Below, piece after piece: positions 1 to 5,888 of a stretch of 5,888 nucleotides of DNA; the first letter of the stretch is position 1, and every line of letters begins with the position of its first letter. The notes under the pieces were generated by a model. That model ran no database searches and had not been told where the DNA came from. It saw only the letters and a list, made by a program, of their open reading frames with translations. The DNA comes from Deltaproteobacteria bacterium. GTDB taxonomy: Bacteria > Desulfobacterota > Syntrophia > Syntrophales > UBA2210. Position numbers and translations under genes: made by a program. The stretch is from the NCBI GenBank assembly GCA_016934695.1, contig JAFGSH010000085.1, positions 1-5,888 on the forward strand, written 5' to 3'.

Positions 1-362
1 ATGCAACGGGCCGCCATCACCGCCGGCCCCGAGGCGTACCCCCCGACCCCCAGAACGATATGGGGGCGGAACTCACGCAGGAGGGAGACCGACTGTGCCA
101 TTCCCCGCGGGATCTTCATCAGACCGCCGAGCATCCCCGCAATCCCCCGGCCCTTTATCCCCTCCACCGTGATCGTCCGGAGCTCAAAACCCAGGCCGGG
201 GAGGAGCCTGGCCTCCAGGCCCCGCTCGGTCCCTATGAAGAGGATATCGTTCATCCGCGACCGCTCCAGAAACTCATCGGCGATTGCGACGGCGGGGAAG
301 AGGTGCCCCCCGGTGCCGCCGCCGGCTATCATGATCCTGATCCCTCTCTTCTCCATACGCAT
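1..362 (-). CDS. murG: MurG, lipid II synthase, N-terminal part
   Basis: Only the first 120 codons are visible; the gene continues past the left edge. MurG is a membrane-associated GT-B glycosyltransferase on the cytoplasmic face that adds GlcNAc from UDP-GlcNAc to lipid I, giving lipid II. The fragment carries the N-terminal glycine-rich loop IAGGGTGGHLFPAVAIA, followed by LFIGTERGLEARLLP, and near the edge VLGVGGYASGPAVMAA, the second glycine-rich loop. Both loops are hallmarks of MurG and lie in the acceptor-binding N-terminal domain. Three in-frame ATGs compete as the start, at 362, 356 and 332. The outermost is given here; the one at 332 has the best ribosome site but would shorten the first beta strand. 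An in-frame stop at 383-381 limits any longer form. The gap to ftsW is 31 bases. Confidence 0.95.
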   Translation of the reverse strand, partial: MRMEKRGIRIMIAGGGTGGHLFPAVAIADEFLERSRMNDILFIGTERGLEARLLPGLGFELRTITVEGIKGRGIAGMLGGLMKIPRGMAQSVSLLREFRPHIVLGVGGYASGPAVMAARC

Positions 363-393
363 ACCGCGGATGACCCGCCATCAGACCGCCCGG

Positions 394-1530
394 TCACGGG
401 GTCTCCGCAGTGACCTCCTCCTGTCCCTGGCGAGAGGATACGTTCAGCAGTATCCCGATCCCCATCATGCACATCATCAGGGAGGTTCCCCCGTAACTGA
501 GAAAGGGGAGCACCAGTCCCTTGGTGGGGACGAGCCCCATGACGGCCGCCATATTGATAAATGCCTCCAGCGCAATGACCGCGGTCAGGCCGGAGGAGAG
601 CAGCATCCCGAATATGTCCTTGCAGTGGAAGGAGATCACGAAACCGCGAAAGACGAGGATGGAAAATAAGACAACAACGATGACGACCCCGATAAATCCC
701 CCCTCCTCGGCGATGACCGAAAGGATGAAATCCGTATGCGGTTCCGGTAGATAGAAAAGTTTCTGCATGCTGTTGCCGAGCCCCACCCCGAAGGCCCCGC
801 CGGAGCCGAATGAGATGAACGACTGTATGATCTGAAATCCCGTTCTGGTCGGATCCTCCCAGGGATTGAGGAAGGACAGCAGCCTCCGCATACGGTAGCT
901 TTCCTGCATGATCAGAACCACCCCCGCGGGGATGGCCATCGCCGCAAGACCCGCAAGATAGGTGATGCGACTTCCCGCCAGGTAGAACATCAGCATAAAG
1001 ACCATGACCATGATGACGGCTGCGCCGAAATCGGGCTGCCACAGGACGAGGCCGAGGATGATCAGCAGAACGACCAGCGGGATCAGGAAGACGCGTGAAA
1101 ACTCCTTTATGTGCGCGATCTTCTTCGTGAGGTAATGCGCCAGGAATATGACCAGCGCAATTTTCACGAGTTCTGACACCTGGAAAGAGACGCCCCCCGC
1201 GCGGAGCCACCGGGTGGCGCCTCCCACCGTTGTTCCGATACCCGGAACCACGAGGAGTACCAGGAACGCCATCGCTGTGAGCACGAGAGGATACGCCGCA
1301 TTCCTCCAGTACCGGTAAGGCACCCTGGAGGTCCCTATCATGACGCCGAGGCCGAGGAGGACAAAGACGATCTGCCGCTTGATGTAATGATACCCGTCGC
1401 CGTACTTCTCCAGGGCAATAATGGAACTCGAGCTGTAGATCATCACCGTCCCGACGACCACCAAGATGATCGTGACAGCAAAGAGTACGATATCCGGCCT
1501 GCCGCCTGCTATTGAAGACTGTCTGCCCAT
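394..1530 (-). CDS. ftsW: FtsW, septal peptidoglycan polymerase (SEDS family)
   Basis: FtsW is an inner-membrane SEDS glycosyltransferase that polymerises lipid II at the division septum together with a class B PBP. The protein has 378 residues and about ten hydrophobic segments, the first around residues 13-35. Family motifs include GGATRWLRAGGVSFQVSEL at 103-121, QPDFGAA at 165-171, LSFLNPWEDP at 218-227, GFQIIQS at 231-237, PEPHTDFI at 262-269 and VPTKGLVLPFLSYGGTS at 334-350. Asp267 in HTDFI corresponds to the essential aspartate of FtsW and RodA. I call it FtsW rather than RodA because of its place between murD and murG in the dcw cluster and the C-terminal PTKGL...SYGG motif. The ATG at 1530 lies 22 bases inside the end of murD with a purine-rich site upstream, which suggests coupling. 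The short tail after the last membrane segment (SSRQGQEEVTAETP) is hydrophilic. Confidence 0.96.
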   Translation of the reverse strand: MGRQSSIAGGRPDIVLFAVTIILVVVGTVMIYSSSSIIALEKYGDGYHYIKRQIVFVLLGLGVMIGTSRVPYRYWRNAAYPLVLTAMAFLVLLVVPGIGTTVGGATRWLRAGGVSFQVSELVKIALVIFLAHYLTKKIAHIKEFSRVFLIPLVVLLIILGLVLWQPDFGAAVIMVMVFMLMFYLAGSRITYLAGLAAMAIPAGVVLIMQESYRMRRLLSFLNPWEDPTRTGFQIIQSFISFGSGGAFGVGLGNSMQKLFYLPEPHTDFILSVIAEEGGFIGVVIVVVLFSILVFRGFVISFHCKDIFGMLLSSGLTAVIALEAFINMAAVMGLVPTKGLVLPFLSYGGTSLMMCMMGIGILLNVSSRQGQEEVTAETP

Positions 1531-2900
1531 ATCCCCTTACTCCCCTCGTGACCCATCCGCCGGACGATCTCCTTGAAGACGGATCCCCGTTCCTCGTAGT
1601 TCCTGAATTCGTCAAAGCTCGAACAGCCCGGCGACAGGAGTACCGTGTCGCCGGACGACGCGATATCGCGGGCCATGCGTACAGCCTCGCGCAAGGTCCC
1701 GGCACGCTTCGTCCTCACGATCCCGCCGATCATGGACTCTATACGCCGAGCCGCCTCGCCGAAGACGATCAGGGCCTTGCACCGCTCCCTGAGCAGCGCC
1801 GCCAGCATCCCGAAATCCCCGCCCTTGTACCTGCCCCCCGCAAGGAGGATCACCGGGCCGGGGAATGACTGCAAAGCCCGGTATACCGCATCCACATTCG
1901 TTCCCTTCGAATCGTCGTAGTAATCAACCCCGTCCACCCTCCCGGAAAATTCTATCCGGTGCGCGATACCGGTAAAGGTGCCGAGCACATCGATAATGCC
2001 TGCGGGCGGGCACCCGCACATCCGTGCGGCAAGCACCGCCGCCATGACATTTTCCAGATTATGTACCCCCCGGAGCCGTATCCGCCCGACGGGGTACTCC
2101 TCATCCGCTTCCGGACGACGGCATCTGATTGTTTTGCCGTCGATGAAGATCCCTCTCTCCAGCGTCGACGACGAGCTGAAGCAGACGACATGTTCGGCCG
2201 GCAGCCGTCTCGCCAGATCCGCCGATGCGGGGTCGTCCGCGTTCAGGACGGCCAGATCCCCCCGCCCCTGACGGGCGAATATCCGCTCCTTCACGGAGCG
2301 GTACTCCTCAAGGGAGGGGTGATAATCGAGGTGGTCGCAGCTCACATTCAGAAGAACCGCCACAAAGGGGTGAAAGTCCCTGACCCACTGGAGCTGGAAG
2401 CTGCTGACCTCCAGCACCACGTAATCGTCCTCCTTTACGGCGCCGGCGTACGATATGAGCGGCGTGCCGATATTGCCGCCGACGAAGACCCGCTTGCCGC
2501 AGTGCGCCAGGATCTCGCCCACCAGGGTCGTCGTCGTCGTCTTCCCGTTGGTTCCGGTGATCGCAATGATCGGTGTTCTGACATATCCGGCGGCGAGTTC
2601 CAATTCACTGACGACCGGGATCCCCCTCCTCATACCCTCCGCGAGCAGGGGATTGAAGGGCGGCACCCCCGGCGAAGGAACGATCAGGTTCGCTCGCGAG
2701 AGGACGTCCAGATCAGCCTGTCCGATCCCCATCTCCAGCCCCGGCATTCCCCTGAGGGGGGCGATGGTATCGCCAAGTTCGGCAAGCGGCTTCTCCTCGG
2801 CGGCCATGACCCTGGCCCCCTTTTCGAGGAGAAACCGGGCCGTCGCGACGCCCGTTTTCCCCAGGCCGATTACCAGAATTGTCTTTCCTTCCAGATCCAT
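1509..2900 (-). CDS. murD: MurD, UDP-MurNAc-L-Ala:D-glutamate ligase
   Basis: This 463-residue cytoplasmic ligase adds D-glutamate to UDP-MurNAc-L-Ala using ATP, and its length is typical. The N-terminal Rossmann-like domain has ILVIGLGKTGVATA at 8-21 and PSPGVPP at 75-81. The ATPase domain has the P-loop ITGTNGKTTT at 114-123, GGNIGTPL at 141-148, EVSSFQL at 164-170, NVSCDHLDYH at 185-194, and Lys204 in SVKERIF, the likely carbamylated lysine. The C-terminal domain has YYDDSKGTNVDAV at 327-339, LLAGGRYKGGDF at 352-363, and LSPGCSSFDEFRNYEERG at 422-439. The DHLDYH segment carries Tyr where DHLDRH is common. The ATG at 2900 is the only sensible start: no start codon lies in frame between it and the mraY stop. 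The ribosome site is weak (GGGTG, seven bases upstream). The 3' end overlaps ftsW by 22 bases. Confidence 0.97.
   Translation of the reverse strand: MDLEGKTILVIGLGKTGVATARFLLEKGARVMAAEEKPLAELGDTIAPLRGMPGLEMGIGQADLDVLSRANLIVPSPGVPPFNPLLAEGMRRGIPVVSELELAAGYVRTPIIAITGTNGKTTTTTLVGEILAHCGKRVFVGGNIGTPLISYAGAVKEDDYVVLEVSSFQLQWVRDFHPFVAVLLNVSCDHLDYHPSLEEYRSVKERIFARQGRGDLAVLNADDPASADLARRLPAEHVVCFSSSSTLERGIFIDGKTIRCRRPEADEEYPVGRIRLRGVHNLENVMAAVLAARMCGCPPAGIIDVLGTFTGIAHRIEFSGRVDGVDYYDDSKGTNVDAVYRALQSFPGPVILLAGGRYKGGDFGMLAALLRERCKALIVFGEAARRIESMIGGIVRTKRAGTLREAVRMARDIASSGDTVLLSPGCSSFDEFRNYEERGSVFKEIVRRMGHEGSKGIWADSLQ
1540..1547 (-). promoter_or_regulatory. Shine-Dalgarno of ftsW inside murD
   Basis: GAGGGGAG on the minus strand (1547 to 1540) lies nine bases before the ftsW ATG at 1530-1528, within the last codons of murD. 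A second purine run, AAGGGG (1538-1533), is only two bases from the ATG and probably too close to serve. Confidence 0.65.
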
Positions 2901-2910
2901 GAATAGACAC

Positions 2911-2936
2911 CCGCAACTGTGCGGTCCCTTACCGCA
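2911..2936 (-). repeat. Alternative hairpins at the mraY-murD junction
   Basis: The middle segment TGCGGT (2920-2925, plus strand) is complementary to ACCGCA (2931-2936), and its TGCGG also pairs with CCGCA (2911-2915). Only one of the two stems (6 bp with a 5-base loop, or 5 bp with a 4-base loop) can form at a time. The flanking arms belong to a direct repeat, CCGCAACT at 2911-2918 and 2932-2939. The mraY stop codon sits at the edge of the first hairpin, and the weak murD ribosome site (GGGTG, 2912-2908) touches the second. The pairing is seen directly; any regulatory role is inferred. Confidence 0.45.
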
Positions 2937-4005
2937 ACTTCAACGTGCTGACGGCGATCAGCGCAAGGATGACGGAGATAATCCAAAACCGCACGATTAC
3001 CTTGGGCTCCGCCCATCCCTTCAATTCAAAGTGGTGGTGTATCGGCGCCATCCTGAAGATGCGGTTTCCGTTCGACATCTTGAACCAGCCCACCTGAAAG
3101 ATCACCGAGATAGTCTCGACCACGAAGATCCCCCCCACGATGGCGAGGAGGATCTCCTGTTTCGTGAGGATGGCCAGCGTCCCCAAGGCCCCCCCCAGAG
3201 AGAGCGACCCCACGTCGCCCATGAATATCTGAGCGGGATACGTGTTGTACCAGAGAAAGCCGAGTCCGGCCCCGACCATCGCCCCGCAGAAGACCGTCAG
3301 TTCCCCCACCCCCGCCACGTAGGGGATCTGGAGATATCCCGACACCTTTATGTTCCCGGCAAAGTAGGCGAAGAGGAGGTAGGTTGCGAAACAGATCGTT
3401 GCCGGGCTTATGGCGAGACCGTCGAGACCGTCGGTAAGGTTGACCGCATTTGCCGCCCCTACGATGATAAACGTGGAGAGGATCACATACCCCCACCCGA
3501 GGTCGGGGAGGAGCGTCTTGAAGAAGGGGATGGTCAGGTTAGAACTGAACCCGGGGTTCAGGTACAAGATGATACTGATAAAGAGCGCTATCACGATCTC
3601 CGCGGCAAGTCTGACCTTCCCCGGGATTCCCTTGCTCCCGTTCGACAGTTTACGATAATCGTCGCAGAAACCGATAAGACCGAATCCCACCGTCACCAAC
3701 AGCATGATCCAGATATAGTCCACGGTGAGCCGCGCCCAGAGGAGGGTCGACACAACGACGGAAAAGATGATCAGAATGCCGCCCATGGTAGGAGTCCCCT
3801 CCTTTGAGAGGTGAGAGTTGGGACCGTCGCCGCGGATCGGCTGTTTGATGCTGAAGGCCCGGAGCCTGCCGATCACCCAGGGGCCGAGGACAAAGCAGAT
3901 GGCCAGAGCGGTGATCGTCGAGTATATCGTCCTGAACGTGATGTAGCGAAATACATTAAGCCATGAGTAGACATCGCTCAGTGGATACAGAAGATGATAG
4001 ATCAT
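2929..4005 (-). CDS. mraY: MraY, phospho-MurNAc-pentapeptide translocase (lipid I synthase)
   Basis: MraY is a polytopic inner-membrane enzyme that transfers phospho-MurNAc-pentapeptide from UDP to undecaprenyl phosphate, making lipid I. With the start at 4005 the protein has 358 residues, the usual size, and opens [10 protein letters not shown] as expected. Conserved features appear in order: FRYITFRT at 19-26, [10 protein letters not shown] at 67-76, CDDYRK at 114-119 with the paired aspartates D115 and D116, [13 protein letters not shown] at 186-198, [12 protein letters not shown] at 261-272 with D264, and [11 protein letters not shown] at 321-331. The aspartates and histidines correspond to magnesium and catalytic-site residues of the family. 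About ten hydrophobic segments are visible. A good ribosome site precedes the chosen ATG. The stop codon lies 28 bases before murD, inside a small hairpin. Confidence 0.97.
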   Translation of the reverse strand: MIYHLLYPLSDVYSWLNVFRYITFRTIYSTITALAICFVLGPWVIGRLRAFSIKQPIRGDGPNSHLSKEGTPTMGGILIIFSVVVSTLLWARLTVDYIWIMLLVTVGFGLIGFCDDYRKLSNGSKGIPGKVRLAAEIVIALFISIILYLNPGFSSNLTIPFFKTLLPDLGWGYVILSTFIIVGAANAVNLTDGLDGLAISPATICFATYLLFAYFAGNIKVSGYLQIPYVAGVGELTVFCGAMVGAGLGFLWYNTYPAQIFMGDVGSLSLGGALGTLAILTKQEILLAIVGGIFVVETISVIFQVGWFKMSNGNRIFRMAPIHHHFELKGWAEPKVIVRFWIISVILALIAVSTLKLR

Positions 4006-4012
4006 GATACGT

Positions 4013-4018
4013 TCTCCC
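4013..4018 (-). promoter_or_regulatory. Shine-Dalgarno of mraY
   Basis: GGGAGA on the minus strand (4018 to 4013) lies seven bases before the ATG at 4005-4003. It supports this start over the ATG at 4047, which would give a 14-residue extension unlike known MraY N-termini. Confidence 0.8.
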
Positions 4019-4060
4019 GGCCACGCTCTCCGAGTTCGGCAGAGCATGACGATCTTGCCG

Positions 4061-4089
4061 CATATACCACACTGTGTAGTGGCCTACAA
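4061..4089 (-). promoter_or_regulatory. Possible weak promoter before mraY
   Basis: Read on the minus strand, TTGTAG (4089-4084) and TATATG (4066-4061) are separated by exactly 17 bases and point at mraY. They match the sigma-70 -35 and -10 consensus at three and four of six positions. The spacer contains the imperfect palindrome CCACACTGTGTAGTGG (4067-4082). The match is weak and such pairs occur by chance, so this is a candidate only. Confidence 0.25.
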
Positions 4090-4163
4090 TAAACTAACAC
4101 CTATATACGGTATTCCCGCACCATCCGCCGTAACCGCCGGGGTGCAAAAAACCGCAGGGACCG

Positions 4164-5570
4164 CTAGCCGAATTCCTCCAGGATCGCGTCGAGGAATTCC
4201 TCCATCTTCATCCGTCTCGACCCCTTTATCAGTATCCAGTCCCCCTCCCGCACGAGTCCGCGGAGCACAGCCATGATTGTGTCCGGCGTTTCGACGAAAT
4301 GGATCCGGTCTTCTCTGAATCCCCGCTCCACGGCACCCCTCGCCACGGCATCCGAAAAATCACCCCTGAGGAAAAGGGTGCCCACGCCGGTATCGGCTAC
4401 GGTTCTCCCGACCTCCTCGTGCAGCCGCTCGGTCTCACCCCCCAGTTCGAGCATGTCCCCCAGGATGACGATGCTCTCATTCTTCCCCTTCAGATCGGCC
4501 AGGGTCTTGAGGGCCTCCGTGACCGAGGCGGGGTTCGCATTGTACGTGTCGTCGATGACAGTGCCTCCCCTTCTCAGCCAGTGAATCTCCATACGGCCCT
4601 CTATCTGGCTGAACGCCGATAATCCCTCACAGATCAGGTCATAGGGGATGTCCAGAGCCCAGCAGGCCGCCGCGCAGGCCAGGGCATTGTATATGTTGTG
4701 CCTGCCGGCAACGGTCATATCGATTCCCTTACCGATTCCTCCCATATTGAGGGTAAAGCTCACACCCCGCCCACCCCTCATAAAGATCCGCTCGGCCCTG
4801 ACAAAGGCATTCTCGTCGATGCCGAAACCGATGTTTCTCCCCACCCACCGGTCTGCCAGCACCCTCGAAAAGGGATCATCCCTGTTGATGACAGCCACCC
4901 CCGAATCCTTCATGGTGAGGAAGAGATCCCCCTTTTCCTCCATCACGACATTCAGAGATCCAAAACCCTCCAGGTGGGCGGGTCCGATATTGGTGATAAC
5001 TCCGATGCCGGGATCGGCAATGGCCGCAAGCCGGGCGATCTCACCCCTTCGGTTTGTTCCCATTTCGACGACGGCCATCTCATGCTCGGCGGTCAACTCA
5101 AGGAGGCTGAGGGGGAGACCGATCAGGTTATTGTAATTCCCCCTGCTCTTCAAAACAGTTTTGGAAAGCCCCGTGACTGTGGCTATCATCTCCTTCGTCG
5201 TCGTCTTGCCGGAGCTACCCGTGACCGCCACCACCGGGATGGCGAACTTGTTTCGCCACAGATGGGCTATATCTCCCAGTGCTCGCAGGGTATCGGCGAC
5301 GAGAATCACGGGGATATCACCGACGGCATCCTCGCCTATCCCGTCCATGCCGTGCTCTGCAAGCAGGCCGGCGGCACCCCTTCTCAGCGCATCCCGGATA
5401 AAGGCATGGCCGTCGAACCGCTCGCCCCTGAGGGGGATAAAGAGATTGCCTTCGGCCACATCGCGCGAATCCGTCGAAACCCCATCGAACACACCCCGGG
5501 GATTTCCTCTGATAAGGGTTCCGCCTGTCGCCTGCACCACCTCTGCAGCCTTCAGCAGGAGAGTCTTCAA
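4164..5570 (-). CDS. murF: MurF, UDP-MurNAc-tripeptide:D-Ala-D-Ala ligase
   Basis: This 468-residue cytoplasmic ligase uses ATP to add D-Ala-D-Ala to the UDP-MurNAc tripeptide, completing the pentapeptide precursor. The length is normal for the family. The N-terminal substrate domain shows STDSR at 32-36. The central ATPase domain has the P-loop TGSSGKTTTK at 117-126, the GNYNNLIGLPLSLL segment at 144-157, the VEMGTNRRGEI segment at 168-178, and Lys213 in EEKGDLF, the likely counterpart of the carbamylated lysine of Mur ligases. The C-terminal domain has DDTYNANP at 340-347, ILGDMLELG at 369-377 and KGSRRMKMEE at 449-458. The start codon is TTG, chosen because of the strong ribosome site just upstream and the lack of another usable start. 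It overlaps the murE stop as TTGA. The next gene, mraY, starts 158 bases after the stop. Confidence 0.97.
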   Translation of the reverse strand: MKTLLLKAAEVVQATGGTLIRGNPRGVFDGVSTDSRDVAEGNLFIPLRGERFDGHAFIRDALRRGAAGLLAEHGMDGIGEDAVGDIPVILVADTLRALGDIAHLWRNKFAIPVVAVTGSSGKTTTKEMIATVTGLSKTVLKSRGNYNNLIGLPLSLLELTAEHEMAVVEMGTNRRGEIARLAAIADPGIGVITNIGPAHLEGFGSLNVVMEEKGDLFLTMKDSGVAVINRDDPFSRVLADRWVGRNIGFGIDENAFVRAERIFMRGGRGVSFTLNMGGIGKGIDMTVAGRHNIYNALACAAACWALDIPYDLICEGLSAFSQIEGRMEIHWLRRGGTVIDDTYNANPASVTEALKTLADLKGKNESIVILGDMLELGGETERLHEEVGRTVADTGVGTLFLRGDFSDAVARGAVERGFREDRIHFVETPDTIMAVLRGLVREGDWILIKGSRRMKMEEFLDAILEEFG

Positions 5571-5888
5571 TGCACACCTCCCGCCCTGCGGGTGGAGAGG
5601 GCCTCTCTGACAACCACCCTGTCGTCGAAGGGAAATCTCCTGGTCCCCACGATCTGGTAGTCCTCATGCCCCTTCCCCGCGATCAGGACGATGTCCGAAC
5701 TGTCGGCAACGGACAGCGCCAGGTTGATAGCGGCTCTCCGGTCCGCGACAACCGTATACCCCTTCCCCACAAAACCGCTCATGACCTCTTCAGGGGTGTA
5801 CCAGGTTGAACCGGTCTCGATCCCTCTCTCTATCTCATCTATGATCCCGAGAGGGTCCTCCGTCCTCGGGTTGTCCGAGGTAATAATG
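5567..5888 (-). CDS. murE: MurE, UDP-MurNAc-L-Ala-D-Glu:meso-DAP ligase, C-terminal part
   Basis: Only the last 106 residues and the TGA stop are visible; the gene runs off the right edge and its start is not seen. MurE is the cytoplasmic ATP-dependent ligase that adds the third stem-peptide residue. The visible part is the C-terminal ligase domain. Residues 3-12 of the fragment read TSDNPRTEDP, containing the DNPR motif that in known MurE proteins binds meso-diaminopimelate; lysine-adding enzymes differ here. Further on is GKGHEDYQI, another conserved MurE motif whose Glu contacts the DAP side chain in studied enzymes. The protein ends STRRAGGVH. Its TGA overlaps the TTG start of murF, so the two are probably translationally coupled. 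The family is about 480-500 residues, so roughly four fifths lies outside. The identification is firm; the meso-DAP specificity follows from the motif. Confidence 0.96.
   Translation of the reverse strand, partial: IITSDNPRTEDPLGIIDEIERGIETGSTWYTPEEVMSGFVGKGYTVVADRRAAINLALSVADSSDIVLIAGKGHEDYQIVGTRRFPFDDRVVVREALSTRRAGGVH
5571..5582 (-). promoter_or_regulatory. Strong Shine-Dalgarno deciding the TTG start of murF
   Basis: On the minus strand GGGAGG (positions 5582 to 5577) is followed by TGTGCA and then TTG at 5570-5568, a six-base spacing. GGGAGGTG is a close match to the anti-Shine-Dalgarno complement. It lies inside the last codons of murE. No in-frame ATG occurs until codon 75 of murF, well inside the protein, so this site fixes TTG as the start. 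Confidence 0.85.

Larger units (their letters stand above)
4006..4163. other. 158-base murF-mraY intergenic gap
   Basis: This is the only sizeable non-coding stretch. It holds a T6 tract on the minus strand (4151-4146) just after murF, a possible 5-bp hairpin with arms GCACC (4118-4122) and GGTGC (4141-4145), an AT-rich patch around 4085-4115, a promoter-like pair at 4061-4089 and the mraY ribosome site. An in-frame ATG at 4047 would add 14 residues to MraY, but it has no good ribosome site and the added sequence ([14 protein letters not shown]) does not look like a MraY N-terminus. I see no convincing small gene or intrinsic terminator here. Confidence 0.6.

Noticed and set aside
329..1705. 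Long minus-strand open frame of 458 codons overlapping ftsW and the end of murD
   Set aside because: It is out of frame with ftsW, which has full family motifs over the same DNA. The product is rich in Arg, Gly and His and has no recognisable domain. GC-rich DNA produces such frames because stops are rare.
1959..2906. Plus-strand open frame of 315 codons opposite murD
   Set aside because: It is a shadow of murD with Arg/Pro/His-rich translation and no domain.
2455..3807. Plus-strand open frame of 450 codons opposite murD and mraY
   Set aside because: It is antisense to two clearly real genes, low in complexity (Pro, Arg, Asp, His rich), and has no recognisable motif.
4146..4163. Possible intrinsic terminator after murF (minus-strand T6 tract)
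   Set aside because: No GC-rich stem lies just before the T-tract; the nearest hairpin (4118-4145) comes after it in the direction of transcription.
4170..4204. 11-base direct repeat GAATTCCTCCA at 4170-4180 and 4194-4204
   Set aside because: It lies in the murF coding end and encodes two similar EEF segments eight codons apart; most likely a coding coincidence.
4698..5660. Plus-strand open frame of 320 codons opposite murF and the end of murE
   Set aside because: It is antisense to intact Mur ligase sequence and its translation looks random.
1..5888. A novel defence, mobile or biosynthetic system
   Set aside because: All DNA is accounted for by canonical dcw genes in standard order. I saw no insertion sequence, tRNA, CRISPR repeats or foreign-looking gene.

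Overview
This window is a run of the division and cell wall (dcw) cluster, read entirely from the minus strand. In transcription order, from high to low coordinates, it holds murE (3' end only), murF, mraY, murD, ftsW and murG (5' part only). That is the classic bacterial order murE-murF-mraY-murD-ftsW-murG. Both end genes are cut by the window edges. Every gene matches its family strongly and is intact as far as visible.

The organism looks like a moderately GC-rich Gram-negative bacterium. MurE carries the DNPR signature of meso-diaminopimelate-adding enzymes. The MraY N-terminus and the FtsW PEPHTDFI segment resemble those of deltaproteobacteria (Desulfobacterota), but this placement is an impression from sequence, not a database result.

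Layout: murE and murF overlap by four bases (TTGA), with murF starting at a TTG behind a strong Shine-Dalgarno. A 158-base gap then separates murF from mraY. It is the only sizeable non-coding stretch and holds a weak promoter-like pair with a small palindrome in its spacer. A 28-base gap with mutually exclusive hairpins separates mraY from murD. murD and ftsW overlap by 22 bases, and ftsW and murG are 31 bases apart.

The genes form one pathway. MurD adds D-Glu, MurE adds meso-DAP and MurF adds D-Ala-D-Ala to the UDP-MurNAc peptide in the cytoplasm. MraY moves the product onto undecaprenyl phosphate (lipid I), MurG adds GlcNAc (lipid II), and FtsW polymerises lipid II at the septum with its partner PBP.

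I found no mobile element, CRISPR array, RNA gene or accessory system. The window is conserved housekeeping DNA. The points worth a second look are small: start-codon choices, gene junction structures and a few residue variants.
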